A stretch of DNA of 43,134 nt, taken from the NCBI GenBank assembly GCA_020848615.1, contig JADLHW010000103.1, positions 1 through 43,134 of the forward strand, written 5' to 3'. The notes under the pieces were generated by a model, which had not been told where the DNA came from, did not search any database, and was given only the letters and a program-made list of their open reading frames with translations. Below, piece by piece: positions 1 to 8,274 of this stretch (the first letter of the stretch is position 1; each line of letters starts with the position of its first letter). The translations under genes were made by a program, and so were the position numbers. This DNA is from Thermoleophilia bacterium. Lineage in GTDB: Bacteria > Actinomycetota > Thermoleophilia > Miltoncostaeales > Miltoncostaeaceae.

Positions 1-2
1 CG

Positions 3-842
3 GACGGGCTGCGGCTCACGCCCGTCGCCGCCCCGCAGGGCGTGACGGTGCTGGACGCCCCGCCCATCGCGCTGCAGGTCGCCGGCCCGTACCCCACCGA
101 CGCGATGCAGGCCACGGCGTCCGGGCGGATCCTGGTGACCCACGGCCCGGGGATGGTGCGCACCGTGCTGGTGCCCGAGCTCGCGCAGGCGTTCGACCGC
201 CGGCCCCCCGGCATGTCGGAGGCCCTCGGGGCGGCCGAGGCGAACGCCGCCCTGCTGCGGGCCGGAGACGGCTGGCGGGCGGTGGTGCTGCCCTCCATCG
301 GGGACCGCCTGCCGGATCTGGGCGACGGCCCGGTCGCGATCGCTCCCGACGGCCTGCGCATCGCCGTCGCCGGCGACGGGGTGGTGCGGGAGGGGGCCAT
401 CGCCGACGGGCAGGTGCTCGCGGAGCACCCGGGCCCCGCGGAGGCGCTCGCGTACGCGGGCGACCGGGGCCTGGTGATCGCGCGCGGCGGCCGCCTGGAC
501 GACGGGGACCCGCTCCCGGCCGTGCGGATGCTGGCGGGGGCCTCGCGGGCCCCGCTCGCGCTGGCCGTGCACGACGACGGCATGCTGCGGCTGCACGGCC
601 CGGACGGCCCCGGCGCGCCGTGGCCGTCCCCGGTGGGCGCGCCGCGCACGCTGGGGATCGCCGCCGACGGCGCGTGGGCCGCGATCGCCGGGGGGGACGC
701 CTCGGCGGTGGTGCGGGCGGCCGACGGCGCCGTGGCCGCGAGGATCTCGGGCGCCACCGCGATCGCGCTGGCGGCCGGCGGCAGGATCGCGATCGGCGGG
801 CCGTGGGGGCTCGCCCTGGCCGGAACCGTGGAGGAACGATGA
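3..842 (+). CDS. Propeller-like hypothetical protein, 5'-truncated
   Basis: The reading frame is open to the window edge, so the gene starts upstream; a GTG at 42 is in frame but the codons before it read equally well as coding. The visible ~280 residues are rich in Ala, Gly and Asp and carry short repeated strand-turn patterns such as IAPDGLRIAVAGDG, LAVHDDGMLRLHGPDG and IAADGAWAAIAG, as in WD40/YVTN-like beta-propellers. No catalytic motif or membrane segment is seen. The last blade-like unit (GGRIAIGGPWGLALAG) resembles the end of the next gene (GEILVVGGEWGLLALRH), so the two are probably related. The stop overlaps the next start (ATGA at 839-842), implying translational coupling. Function unknown. 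Confidence 0.7.
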   Translation, partial: DGLRLTPVAAPQGVTVLDAPPIALQVAGPYPTDAMQATASGRILVTHGPGMVRTVLVPELAQAFDRRPPGMSEALGAAEANAALLRAGDGWRAVVLPSIGDRLPDLGDGPVAIAPDGLRIAVAGDGVVREGAIADGQVLAEHPGPAEALAYAGDRGLVIARGGRLDDGDPLPAVRMLAGASRAPLALAVHDDGMLRLHGPDGPGAPWPSPVGAPRTLGIAADGAWAAIAGGDASAVVRAADGAVAARISGATAIALAAGGRIAIGGPWGLALAGTVEER

Positions 843-1480
843 GCACCCGCCCGCTGCAGCCCCCGCCCGTCGTGCCGGACGACCCGGGCCCGTGGTCCGG
901 CGTCCTCGAGGTCCTGCAGCGCCGCGGCGGCCTGCCGGGACGCCGGCGTGCCGAGCCGCCGAACGGCCTCATGATCTCGCCGCCGCCGCGAACGGCGCTC
1001 ACGCTCGCAGGGCTCGAGACCGGCTCCTCGGTTGCCGGCACCGGGCCGGTGCGCGTGGTGACCGGCGCGCGGGAGCCGGCCCTGCGGCTGGCCACCGTGC
1101 CGGGCGGCGTGACCGGCGTGAGCCGCATGGTGCGCCGCACGTGGGCCGTGCCCGGCCTGTCGGTGAGCGCCGAGGAACGGCCGCAGGAGGACCCGGCCGG
1201 CGGCCTGGAGGCCGACGCCCTCATCGACGACCTCGCACAGGGCGACCTGCCGGCGAACGCCGTGCGCTCCCCGGACGGCGCGTACGCCGCCGTGGGGGTC
1301 GTGGAGCCGCCGCGCTACAACGGCCTGGCGATCGTCCGGGTGGCCGACCGCGCGGTGGTGCGGTTCATCCGGTTCGCCCGGTGCGGGGCGTGGTCGGAGG
1401 ACGGGGAGATCCTGGTGGTGGGCGGCGAGTGGGGCCTGCTGGCGCTGCGGCACCACGTCCCGGAGCCCGCCGGGGAGTAG
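839..1480 (+). CDS. Propeller-related hypothetical protein
   Basis: 213 residues. The ATG at 839 is chosen because it overlaps the upstream stop as ATGA; the frame stays open further 5' but that part only shadows the preceding gene. The N-terminal 60 residues are proline- and arginine-rich and probably disordered. The C-terminal part has propeller-like units, AVRSPDGAYAAVGVV and WSEDGEILVVGGEWGLLALRH, the last matching the end of the upstream protein. It has no signal peptide and no known catalytic motif. The pair looks like a two-gene operon, possibly reporting or scaffolding proteins; I cannot name a function. Confidence 0.65.
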   Translation: MSTRPLQPPPVVPDDPGPWSGVLEVLQRRGGLPGRRRAEPPNGLMISPPPRTALTLAGLETGSSVAGTGPVRVVTGAREPALRLATVPGGVTGVSRMVRRTWAVPGLSVSAEERPQEDPAGGLEADALIDDLAQGDLPANAVRSPDGAYAAVGVVEPPRYNGLAIVRVADRAVVRFIRFARCGAWSEDGEILVVGGEWGLLALRHHVPEPAGE

Positions 1481-1498
1481 CCGCCGCCCGCCAGGTAC

Positions 1499-1544
1499 TT
1501 GACGAAGCAAGCTTTGGGGTCCAAGATGGTTGCACGATCAACCA
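1499..1544 (+). promoter_or_regulatory. Putative pirin promoter and inverted repeat
   Basis: This is an AT-richer island in very GC-rich surroundings. TTGACG (1499-1504) is a good -35; CAAGAT (1522-1527) is a weak -10 at 17 bp spacing. Just downstream, TGGTTG and CAACCA (1527-1544, 6-nt spacer) form an inverted repeat in the expected start region, a possible operator for an unidentified regulator. Confidence 0.4.
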
Positions 1545-1582
1545 CATGGCCCCCGAGGGGCCGGTGCGAGGAGGGCGGAACG

Positions 1583-2449
1583 ATGCGGAAGGTCCTCGGC
1601 ATTCACGAGGGGTCGGGCACCCACTGGGTGGGCGACGGATTCCCGGTGCGGACGGTGTTCACGCCGGGGTCGACCGGCGGGCGGCTGAGCCCGTTCCTGA
1701 TGCTCGACCACGCGTCGGCGACCAGGTTCGGCCCCGCGGAGCACCCGAGGGGCGTGGGCGTGCACCCGCACCGCGGGTTCGAGACGGTCACCATCGTCTA
1801 CGAGGGTGAGCTGGAGCACCGGGACTCCACGGGTGCGGGCGGGCGCATCGGGCCCGGGGACGTGCAGTGGATGACCGCCGCGTCCGGGATCCTCCACGAG
1901 GAGTTCCACTCCGAGGCGTTCACCCGCGACGGGGGCACGCTGGAGATGGCGCAGCTGTGGGTGAACCTGCGGTCCGCCGACAAGAACGCGGCGCCCGGGT
2001 ACCAGACGATCCTGGAGTCCGACATCCCCTCGGTGGACCTGCCGGACGGCGCCGGACGCGTACGGGTGATCGCCGGCACCCTGGCCGAGCGCGAGGGCCC
2101 GGCCCGCACCTTCACGCCCATGGACGTCTGGGACGTCCGGCTGGCCGGCGGCCGGCCCGCGGCGCTGCCGCTGCGACCGGGCTGGACGGCGGGGCTGGTG
2201 GTCCTGCGCGGCGCCGTGAGCGTCGACGGCGGCGAGCCCGTGACGGCGGGTCGCATGGTGCTGCTGGACGGCGACGGCGGCGACGTGGCGGTCGAGGCCG
2301 CCGGGGACGCGGTGCTGCTGGTGCTGAGCGGCGAGGCCATCGACGAGCCGGTGGTGGCGCGCGGGCCGTTCGTGATGACCAGCGAGGACGAGATCCGGCA
2401 GGCGTACGAGGACTTCCGGGCCGGGCGGTTCGGGGCGATCGCGGTCTGA
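1583..2449 (+). CDS. Pirin family protein
   Basis: 288-residue bicupin. The ATG at 1583 follows GAGGAGGGCGG at a normal SD distance; the frame is open 28 codons further but has no comparable start. The N-terminal pirin cupin has the metal-binding pattern HPHRGFETVT followed by ILHEEFHSE, which in the family holds one iron through three His and a Glu. The C-terminal cupin (from about residue 170) is degenerate, as usual. Pirins act as redox-sensing cofactors or as quercetinase-like dioxygenases; sequence alone does not separate these. Cytoplasmic, transcribed alone from its own promoter and closed by a strong hairpin. Confidence 0.9.
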   Translation: MRKVLGIHEGSGTHWVGDGFPVRTVFTPGSTGGRLSPFLMLDHASATRFGPAEHPRGVGVHPHRGFETVTIVYEGELEHRDSTGAGGRIGPGDVQWMTAASGILHEEFHSEAFTRDGGTLEMAQLWVNLRSADKNAAPGYQTILESDIPSVDLPDGAGRVRVIAGTLAEREGPARTFTPMDVWDVRLAGGRPAALPLRPGWTAGLVVLRGAVSVDGGEPVTAGRMVLLDGDGGDVAVEAAGDAVLLVLSGEAIDEPVVARGPFVMTSEDEIRQAYEDFRAGRFGAIAV

Positions 2450-2457
2450 TCCGGCGC

Positions 2458-2486
2458 GGTGGTGCCCGGCGCGGCCGGGCACCACC
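2458..2486 (+). terminator. Terminator hairpin after pirin
   Basis: Perfect 13-bp inverted repeat (GGTGGTGCCCGGC and its complement) with a GCG loop, starting 9 nt after the pirin stop. There is no T-tract, as is common for intrinsic-like terminators in GC-rich actinobacteria. Confidence 0.6.
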
Positions 2487-2535
2487 CGTAGTGTCTGACG
2501 GCCGGCGAATCCCCCGCATTCAGCGTTCTTCGTCG

Positions 2536-2564
2536 TTGTTGGGGTCCGAGGGCCGAGCTAGTCT
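2536..2564 (+). promoter_or_regulatory. dnaE promoter (near-leaderless)
   Basis: TTGTTG (2536-2541), a 17-bp spacer and TAGTCT (2559-2564). The dnaE ATG is only 9 nt after the -10, so the mRNA would have at most a few leader bases; there is no SD sequence. Confidence 0.55.
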
Positions 2565-2573
2565 GGGCGACCG

Positions 2574-5500
2574 ATGGCACATGCACCCCCCTTCGTCCAC
2601 CTGCACGTCCACTCGGACTACTCGATCCTGGACGGGGCCTGCAGGATCGGCCGCCTGCTGGACCGCGTGGAGGAGATGGGGCAGTGGGCCACCGCCCTCA
2701 CCGACCACGGGGTCATGAGCGGCGCGGTGGAGCTGTACCGGTCCGCCAAGAAGCGCGGCATCACCCCCGTGGTGGGCCTCGAGGCGTACCTGGTGCCCGA
2801 CCGCCACGCCCGCCCCACGCGCGAGAAGCGGGCGCACATCACGCTCCTGGCGGAGACCACCCAGGGGTACTACAACCTCATCAAGCTGTGCTCCGCGGGC
2901 TACCTCGAGGGCTACCACCGCCGGCCGCGCGTGGACTACGAGGTCATGTCGCGGTACTCGGAGGGCATCATCGCCCTCACCGGGTGCCTGTCCGGCACCG
3001 TCTGCGGGCTGGTGGAGCAGGACGACCTGCCCGGCGCCCGCCGCGAGCTGGACAACCTGGTCCAGATCTTCGGGCCGCAGGACGTGTACGTGGAGATCCA
3101 GAACTCCGGGATCCCCGTGCAGGACCGCATCAACACGGAGCTCCGGAAGATCGCCCGCGACGCCGGCCAGCCCATGGTCGCCACCTGCGACGCGCACTAC
3201 GTGTGCCAGCACGACGCCGACGCCCACGAGGCGCTGCTGGCCATCCAGACCCGCGACGTGCTGTCCAACCCCAACCGCTTCCGGTTCAGCACCAAGGAGT
3301 TCTACCTCAAGACCTCCCAGGAGATGGTGCGGGCCCTGCCGGACTTCGTGGACGCCATCCCGGTGAGCTGCGAGATCGCCGAGCGCTGCAAGGCGCTGGA
3401 GCTGCCCATCGGCGAGACCCGGCTGCCGCGCTTCCCGGTGCCGGACGGCTCGAGCCCCACCGAGTACCTGGAGCGCCTGTGCCGCGAGGGCATGGGGATG
3501 CGGTACGGGCGGGAGATGCCGAACGGCGCCGAGGAGCGTCTGCGGTTCGAGCTGGACGTGATCGAGGAGATGGGCTTCTCCTCGTACTTCCTCATCGTGT
3601 GGGACTACATCCGGTGGGCGCGCGAGAACGGCGTGGCCGTGGGGCCGGGCCGCGGGTCGGCCGCCGGGTCCCTGGTGGCGTACACGCTGCGCATCACGGA
3701 CCTGGACCCCCTGGAGCACGACCTCCTGTTCGAGCGGTTCCTCAACCCGGGCCGCAAGTCCATGCCCGACATCGACACCGACTTCGCCGTCGCGGGCCGC
3801 GACCGCGTGGTGCGGTACGTCACCGAGAGGTACGGCGACGGCGCGGTGGCCCGCATCGGGACCTTCGGCAAGCTGCTGGCCCGTGCCGTGGTGCGCGACG
3901 CCGGACGGGTGCTGGGCTTCAGCTACGGCCAGGTGGACCGCATCGCCAAGCTCGTCCCCGAGCGCCCCATCGGCATCAGGCTCGAGGACGCGATGAAGCC
4001 GGGCGGCGAGCTCGCCGACGCCTACGACGCCGACGAGGCCGTCCGCACGATCGTCGACACGGCGCGGCCCCTGGAGGGGCTGGTTCGCAACGAGGGCGTC
4101 CACGCCGCCGGCGTGGTCATCGCACCCGGCGACGTCACCGACTACATCCCGGTGCGCCTGGACGACGAGGGCAACGTCGTCACGCAGGTCCCGGACCACG
4201 ACGTCGAGGCCCTCGGCCTCCTGAAGATGGACTTCCTGGGCCTCCGGAACCTCGATGTCATCCAGGGGTGCCTGGCGCTCGTCGAGGAGACCACGGGCCA
4301 GGTGGTCGACATCGAGGCGGTGAGCCTCGACGACCGGGCCACGTACCGGATGCTCGCCAAGGGCGACGCCCTCGGGGTGTTCCAGTTCGAGTCCAGCGGC
4401 ATGCGCGACGCCCTCCGGGAGGTGGGTCCCACCGAGTTCGCCGACCTCATCGCCCTGGTCGCGCTGTACCGGCCGGGCCCCATGGCGTTCATCCCCACCT
4501 ACGCCCGGAACAAGCGCGATCCCGCCAAGGTGGAGTTCGCCGACCCGCGCCTGGAGCCCATCACGGGCCCCACGTACGGCGTCGCGATCTACCAGGAGCA
4601 GCTCATGGCGATCTCCCGGGTGATCGCCGGCTTCACGCCGTCCCGCGCCGACGACCTGCGGAAGGCCGTGGGCAAGAAGGACAAGGACCTCATGGCGTCC
4701 CTCAAGGACGAGTTCATCGAGGGCTGCATCGGGAACGGCACCCAGAAGCGGGTGGCGGAGGACCTGTGGGCGCTCTGCGAGGCCGCGGGCGACTACTCGT
4801 TCAACAAGAGCCACGCCGCCTGCTACGCCCTGCTGGCGTACCGGACCGCCTACCTGAAGTGCAACCACCCGGCCGAGTACATGGCGGCGCTGCTGTCGTC
4901 GGTGATGGACACCAAGGACCGGGTGCCGTTCTACGTGTCCGCCTCCCAGGACATGGGCCTGTCGGTGCTGCCGCCCGACGTGCACCGGTCGCGCGCGGAC
5001 TTCGCGGTCACGGCCCCGGGCGAGATCCGGTTCGGGCTCACCGCGGTGAAGGGCGTGGGCGACAACGCGGTCGCCGCGATCCTGGCGTCGCGCGAGAGCG
5101 GCGGCCGGTTCGACTCCATCTACGACTTCTGCCGCCGCGTCGACCAGGCGCAGGTGAACAAGCGCGCGCTGGAGAGCCTCATCAAGGCCGGCGCCCTGGA
5201 CTCCACCGGCAACACGCGCTTCGGGATGCTGGAGGCCCTGCCGCAGGCGATGGGCGCCGCGGCGAAGGCCCGCAGCGACGCCGCCGCCGGCCAGGAGTCG
5301 CTGTTCGGCCTGCTCGCCGCGTCCGACGACGGGCCCGCCCTGGACCTCGACCCGCCGGTCCCCGCCCGCGAGATGCCCAAGGAGGAGCTCCTGCTGCTGG
5401 AGAAGGAGGCCCTGGGCCTCTACGTCTCCAGCCATCCGCTGCAGGACTGCCGCCGGCAGCTGCGGCGGGCCGTGACCTGCGGCCTGGGGGCCCTGGGGGA

Positions 5501-6011
5501 GCGCGGCGACGGGGAGTTCATCACGCTCGGCGGGATCATCGGCTCGGTGAAGGCCATCACCACCCGCAAGGGCGAGCCCATGTTGTTCCTGCGGCTCGAC
5601 GACCTGGAGGGCAGCGTCGAGGTCGTCGTGGTCCCGGACGTCTACACGGAGGCCCGCGAGCTGCTGCGGGAGGACGCCATCGTCCTCATCGGCGGGCGCG
5701 TGGACCAGAAGGGCGAGGGCGAGACCAAGCTGGTGGCCCGCACCGTCACGCCGTTCGAGCCCGACCCGGACCTCGAGGAGGACCGCCTCACGCTGCGGGT
5801 CCACGCGTCACGGCTGGGCGTGAGCATGCTCCCGCAGCTGCGCCAGCTGCTCATCGACCACCCGGGCGAGGCCCCGGTGGTGATGGTGATGGACACCGAG
5901 GATGGCCCCATCCGGTACCGCTTCGGCAGCGCGTTCCGGGTCGACCCGCAGCACGGGAGCCTGCAGGCGTCCCTGAAGACCCTCTTCGGCGAGGGCTGCC
6001 TGGTCCGCTGA
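2574..6011 (+). CDS. dnaE: DNA polymerase III alpha subunit
   Basis: 1145 residues, close to the 1160 of E. coli DnaE; the replicative DNA polymerase. The N-terminal PHP domain begins HLHVHSDYSILDG (His9, His11, His13) and keeps TDHGVMSG, so its metal site looks intact and it may act as a proofreading exonuclease, as in other bacterial DnaE1 proteins. The polymerase core has GPGRGSAAGS, then PDIDTDF (Asp399, Asp401) and KMDFLGLRN (Asp553), equivalent to E. coli Asp401, Asp403 and Asp555. An internal clamp-binding motif QESLF lies at 907-911. The OB fold spans about 980-1025. The C-terminus is short. The clamp motif and full length favour DnaE1 over the mutagenic DnaE2/ImuC. Monocistronic. Confidence 0.97.
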   Translation: MAHAPPFVHLHVHSDYSILDGACRIGRLLDRVEEMGQWATALTDHGVMSGAVELYRSAKKRGITPVVGLEAYLVPDRHARPTREKRAHITLLAETTQGYYNLIKLCSAGYLEGYHRRPRVDYEVMSRYSEGIIALTGCLSGTVCGLVEQDDLPGARRELDNLVQIFGPQDVYVEIQNSGIPVQDRINTELRKIARDAGQPMVATCDAHYVCQHDADAHEALLAIQTRDVLSNPNRFRFSTKEFYLKTSQEMVRALPDFVDAIPVSCEIAERCKALELPIGETRLPRFPVPDGSSPTEYLERLCREGMGMRYGREMPNGAEERLRFELDVIEEMGFSSYFLIVWDYIRWARENGVAVGPGRGSAAGSLVAYTLRITDLDPLEHDLLFERFLNPGRKSMPDIDTDFAVAGRDRVVRYVTERYGDGAVARIGTFGKLLARAVVRDAGRVLGFSYGQVDRIAKLVPERPIGIRLEDAMKPGGELADAYDADEAVRTIVDTARPLEGLVRNEGVHAAGVVIAPGDVTDYIPVRLDDEGNVVTQVPDHDVEALGLLKMDFLGLRNLDVIQGCLALVEETTGQVVDIEAVSLDDRATYRMLAKGDALGVFQFESSGMRDALREVGPTEFADLIALVALYRPGPMAFIPTYARNKRDPAKVEFADPRLEPITGPTYGVAIYQEQLMAISRVIAGFTPSRADDLRKAVGKKDKDLMASLKDEFIEGCIGNGTQKRVAEDLWALCEAAGDYSFNKSHAACYALLAYRTAYLKCNHPAEYMAALLSSVMDTKDRVPFYVSASQDMGLSVLPPDVHRSRADFAVTAPGEIRFGLTAVKGVGDNAVAAILASRESGGRFDSIYDFCRRVDQAQVNKRALESLIKAGALDSTGNTRFGMLEALPQAMGAAAKARSDAAAGQESLFGLLAASDDGPALDLDPPVPAREMPKEELLLLEKEALGLYVSSHPLQDCRRQLRRAVTCGLGALGERGDGEFITLGGIIGSVKAITTRKGEPMLFLRLDDLEGSVEVVVVPDVYTEARELLREDAIVLIGGRVDQKGEGETKLVARTVTPFEPDPDLEEDRLTLRVHASRLGVSMLPQLRQLLIDHPGEAPVVMVMDTEDGPIRYRFGSAFRVDPQHGSLQASLKTLFGEGCLVR

Positions 6012-6012
6012 C

Positions 6013-6052
6013 CTCCCGCGGGTCCGGCGGGCGACCGCCGGACCCGCGGGAG
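6013..6052. terminator. Bidirectional terminator, dnaE/copC
   Basis: Perfect 18-bp inverted repeat with a GCGA tetraloop, between the dnaE stop (6011) and the convergent copC stop (6059). It can terminate both transcripts. Confidence 0.8.
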
Positions 6053-6058
6053 CGGTGC

Positions 6059-6424
6059 TCAGCGGCCGGAGACCCTGAAGCGGAAGGCGCCGCGCACGCC
6101 GTGGCCGTCCACGGACAGCACGCGCCAGCGCACGGTGAAGGTCTCGGCCATGTTCCCGGAGGTGAAGATCTGCACCTGCCTGCGGTTCCGCGGGTTCACC
6201 CGGGTCCGCGTGGCGTGGTTCATGGTGTCGTGCCTCACGGTGGCGGGGTACGCCCGCCCGATGGCCTCGCCGAAGGTGAGGGTGATCACCCTCGGGAGCT
6301 TCTTCACCGTGCTGCCGGCCTTGGGGGTGGTTTTCACCAGCTCGGCGTGCGGCATCGCGGCGGGGGCGGCGACGGCGAGCATGGCGGCGGCGCCGAGCGC
6401 CGCCGTGCGGATGGTGCGGGTCAC
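6059..6424 (-). CDS. copC: CopC-domain copper-binding secreted protein
   Basis: 121 residues with a Sec signal peptide; cleavage after AAMP would expose His26 as the mature N-terminus, the position of the Cu(II)-binding His1 in the CopC family. The start of the mature protein (HAELVKTTPKAG) and the SVDGHGVRG motif near the end (Asp106, His108) complete the His-Asp-His site. CopC proteins carry copper outside the membrane, often with a CopD-type membrane protein. Start is GTG at 6424, 6 nt after a GGAGG. It lies 48 bp downstream of the membrane protein at 6473-7024 on the same strand, so probably one operon. Extracytoplasmic or lipid-facing location inferred. Confidence 0.9.
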   Translation of the reverse strand: MTRTIRTAALGAAAMLAVAAPAAMPHAELVKTTPKAGSTVKKLPRVITLTFGEAIGRAYPATVRHDTMNHATRTRVNPRNRRQVQIFTSGNMAETFTVRWRVLSVDGHGVRGAFRFRVSGR

Positions 6425-6472
6425 GTGGGTCCTCCGGATCGTGGGGCCCGGCGGCCTGCCGGGCGGAACGGT

Positions 6473-7024
6473 TCAGGCCACGACGGGGACGGGAGGACCG
6501 CGGGGCGCGCGGACCGGCACCCGGGCACGGCGTGCGCGCAGGCCGGCGGCGGCGGGCGCCCGGCCGCCGGGGCACGGGGCGCCCGGGCGGCCGCCCCGCA
6601 TGGCGGCGGCGATGCGCCGGGCGGCGCCGCACAGGGCGGCGAGCGCGGTGTCGGTCCCGGTGAGCAGGACCGCGAGCAGCAGCGCCGCCGCGGCGTGGGC
6701 GATCAGCGCGCCGGGCGTGACGAGCGGGACGTGGGCGTGGCCGGTGAGTCCGAGGGCCCAGGGGGCCTGGGTGAGCACCGCGTGCGCGGCGAGCTGCGCC
6801 GCCGCCAGCGTGACCGCCGCGGTGCCGGGGCCACGGGGCCGGAACCGCCCCGCGCGTGACCCCGCGAGCATCGCAACGGCGACGATCCCGAGCCACAGCG
6901 CCGGTGTGCCCGCGTACATCCCGGTGTGCCCGGTTGCGGCGTGGTGGGCGGCGACGGTGGCGGTGAGCGCGGCGGCGGCCAGCAGGCCCCGCCGGACCGC
7001 CAGTGCCTGGACGTCCCGCAGCAT
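6473..7024 (-). CDS. His-rich membrane protein, likely CopC partner
   Basis: 183 residues with about four hydrophobic segments and a basic, proline-rich C-terminal tail of about 40 residues. His residues cluster near the first membrane segment (AAHHAATGHTGM) and in the third (AAHAV, TGHAHVP), which could bind copper. The start at 7024 is supported by a TACCCT hexamer exactly 6 nt upstream, giving a leaderless mRNA. Position before copC suggests it replaces CopD as membrane partner, but it is shorter than CopD and I do not recognise the family. Copper role is inference from the neighbour and the His residues. Confidence 0.7.
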   Translation of the reverse strand: MLRDVQALAVRRGLLAAAALTATVAAHHAATGHTGMYAGTPALWLGIVAVAMLAGSRAGRFRPRGPGTAAVTLAAAQLAAHAVLTQAPWALGLTGHAHVPLVTPGALIAHAAAALLLAVLLTGTDTALAALCGAARRIAAAMRGGRPGAPCPGGRAPAAAGLRARRARVPVRAPRGPPVPVVA

Positions 7025-7030
7025 TCCGGC

Positions 7031-7036
7031 AGGGTA
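7031..7036 (-). promoter_or_regulatory. Leaderless -10 for the CopC-locus membrane gene
   Basis: On the minus strand TACCCT is followed by 6 nt and the ATG at 7024. No convincing -35 is visible. Confidence 0.45.
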
Positions 7037-7114
7037 GTGCCGGTGCCGGCGTCCCGCATCCGGGGCGGGCACGGATGGCGGACGGACCGGATGGCGAGGC
7101 GGGAAACGGTCCGC

Positions 7115-7120
7115 TACGGT
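7115..7120 (+). promoter_or_regulatory. Putative -10 with a ~108-nt leader
   Basis: TACGGT, the same hexamer found before terC, yidB/MFS and the nuclease gene, suggests transcription from about 7127. The Cys-rich gene starts at 7235, leaving a leader of about 108 nt that can form a small GC hairpin (GGCGC...GCGCC). No known riboswitch class recognised. Confidence 0.35.
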
Positions 7121-7234
7121 CATTCGTGCGGCGCTGAGAGGGCGCCGCTCGACGTTTTCCGGGAGGACCGCCCGCTGCGGGACGACGGACACATCCATCG
7201 CGAGGGCCCGGCACCCATCGCCGGGGGACCCACC

Positions 7235-7573
7235 GTGGCCGACAGCGCCGGCTCGTGCCGCCTGTGCCCCGTGGCGTGCGAGCGGCTGGTGTACCCGTCC
7301 GGCTGCCTGGAGTCCGGATGCACGCGGCTCTACTCGTACGACCGCGCCGGACGCCCGGTGATGGGCTGCCTGGAGGGCGTGTTCTCGGTGGAGATCGACA
7401 TCGACGCGTTCACCGCCCTGCAGCGCACCCGCGCGGGCTTCGGGGCGCTGCGCGTGCGACGGGAGCCGCTGGCGATCTGCCGGTGCGTGATCGAGCGGAC
7501 GTTCGAGCACCGCCCCCACGGCGACTGCGCGAACCCCGGGTTCCTGGCGGCCGCGCCGCCGGCCCGGGCCTAG
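7235..7573 (+). CDS. Small nine-cysteine conserved protein
   Basis: 112 residues from GTG 7235, which follows GGGGGA at a good SD distance. Nine cysteines at 8, 11, 15, 24, 29, 45, 82, 84 and 98 sit in CRLCPVAC, GCLESGC, GCLEG and CRC motifs, suggesting zinc or an Fe-S cluster. The middle part (GCLEGVFSVEIDIDAF) is amphipathic and hydrophobic. No signal peptide, so probably cytoplasmic. I believe I have seen similar proteins in Thermoleophilia but cannot name a family or function. It converges on mntR: the two stop codons share the CTAG at 7570-7573. Redox or metal sensing near a manganese locus is only a guess. Confidence 0.75.
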   Translation: MADSAGSCRLCPVACERLVYPSGCLESGCTRLYSYDRAGRPVMGCLEGVFSVEIDIDAFTALQRTRAGFGALRVRREPLAICRCVIERTFEHRPHGDCANPGFLAAAPPARA

Positions 7574-8253
7574 CCGGTCCGCACGAACAGCCCGGCGGCG
7601 GCCTTCTCGCCGATCACCTGGGAGCCGTCCCCGAAGCGGATGCGGATCTCCCCGGCGGCGGGGGCGACCTCCTCGACCACCACCCCGGTGCCCGGCACCA
7701 GCCCGCGGTCGTAGAACCAGTGCAGGAGGTCGCCGTCGTGCTCGGCGAGGCGCACGATGGTGACGGCGTCGCCCGCCGGCACCGACGACAACGGCCGCAG
7801 CTCCTGGTTCTCGCTCTGCTCGTGCGAGGGGTCGACCGGCCAGCCGTGCGGGCAGCGGTCGGGGTGGCCGAGGCGCTCGGCCAGGCGCTCGACCATCTCG
7901 TCGGTGAAGGCGTCGCCCATCGCGTCGGCGTGCTCGTGGGACTCCGCCGGGCTGTAGCCCATGAAGTCCGTGAGGAACCGCTCGATGATGCGGTGGTTCC
8001 GCACGACCCGCTCGGCCTCGGCGCGCCCCTTGTCGGTGAGCAGCGGACGCCGGCCGGTGCGCTCGATGTACCCCTCCGCCTCGAGCCGCTTCATCATCTC
8101 GCTCGCCGTGGGGGGCGTGACGTTGAGCATCTCGGCGACGCGGGCGGCCGGAGCCGGCCCGGCCTTCACCACGGGGCCGTACTCCCCCACGGGGAACGCG
8201 AGGAAGTAGATCGCCTCCAGGTAGTCCTCGACCGAATGCGTGCGGGTCGCCAT
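7570..8253 (-). CDS. mntR: Manganese-responsive DtxR-family repressor MntR
   Basis: 227 residues: winged helix (about 1-75; recognition region VTPPTASEMMKRLEAEGYI), dimerisation/metal domain (to about 145) and a C-terminal FeoA/SH3-like domain, the long architecture of actinobacterial DtxR proteins. The metal ligands match Mn-selective MntR: Asp10 where DtxR has Met10, Glu13, His87, Glu104, Glu107 and His108; the Cys typical of iron-sensing DtxR is absent. It would repress mntH when Mn2+ is high. It lies 21 bp downstream of mntH on the same strand, yet TACACT 6 nt before its ATG also gives a leaderless promoter of its own. Confidence 0.9.
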   Translation of the reverse strand: MATRTHSVEDYLEAIYFLAFPVGEYGPVVKAGPAPAARVAEMLNVTPPTASEMMKRLEAEGYIERTGRRPLLTDKGRAEAERVVRNHRIIERFLTDFMGYSPAESHEHADAMGDAFTDEMVERLAERLGHPDRCPHGWPVDPSHEQSENQELRPLSSVPAGDAVTIVRLAEHDGDLLHWFYDRGLVPGTGVVVEEVAPAAGEIRIRFGDGSQVIGEKAAAGLFVRTG

Positions 8254-8259
8254 GGGGGC

Positions 8260-8265
8260 AGTGTA
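8260..8265 (-). promoter_or_regulatory. Internal leaderless -10 for mntR
   Basis: TACACT on the minus strand, 6 nt before the mntR ATG, within the 21-bp mntH-mntR gap. It would keep a basal level of repressor independent of the operator at 9613-9634. Confidence 0.4.
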
Positions 8266-8274
8266 GTGCGCGGG

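Noticed and set aside
2520-5804. Long minus-strand frame antisense to dnaE
   Set aside because: Val/His/Gln-rich mirror of the coding strand with no start signal or domain.
2684-6859. A continuous plus-strand frame of about 1390 codons across dnaE
   Set aside because: It is Arg/Gly/Pro-rich, matches no family and is the wrong frame of dnaE; GC-rich codon bias keeps alternate frames open.
7128-7145. CTGAGA in the leader of the Cys-rich gene, reminiscent of a TPP riboswitch
   Set aside because: No other conserved TPP elements are present; the match is six bases only.
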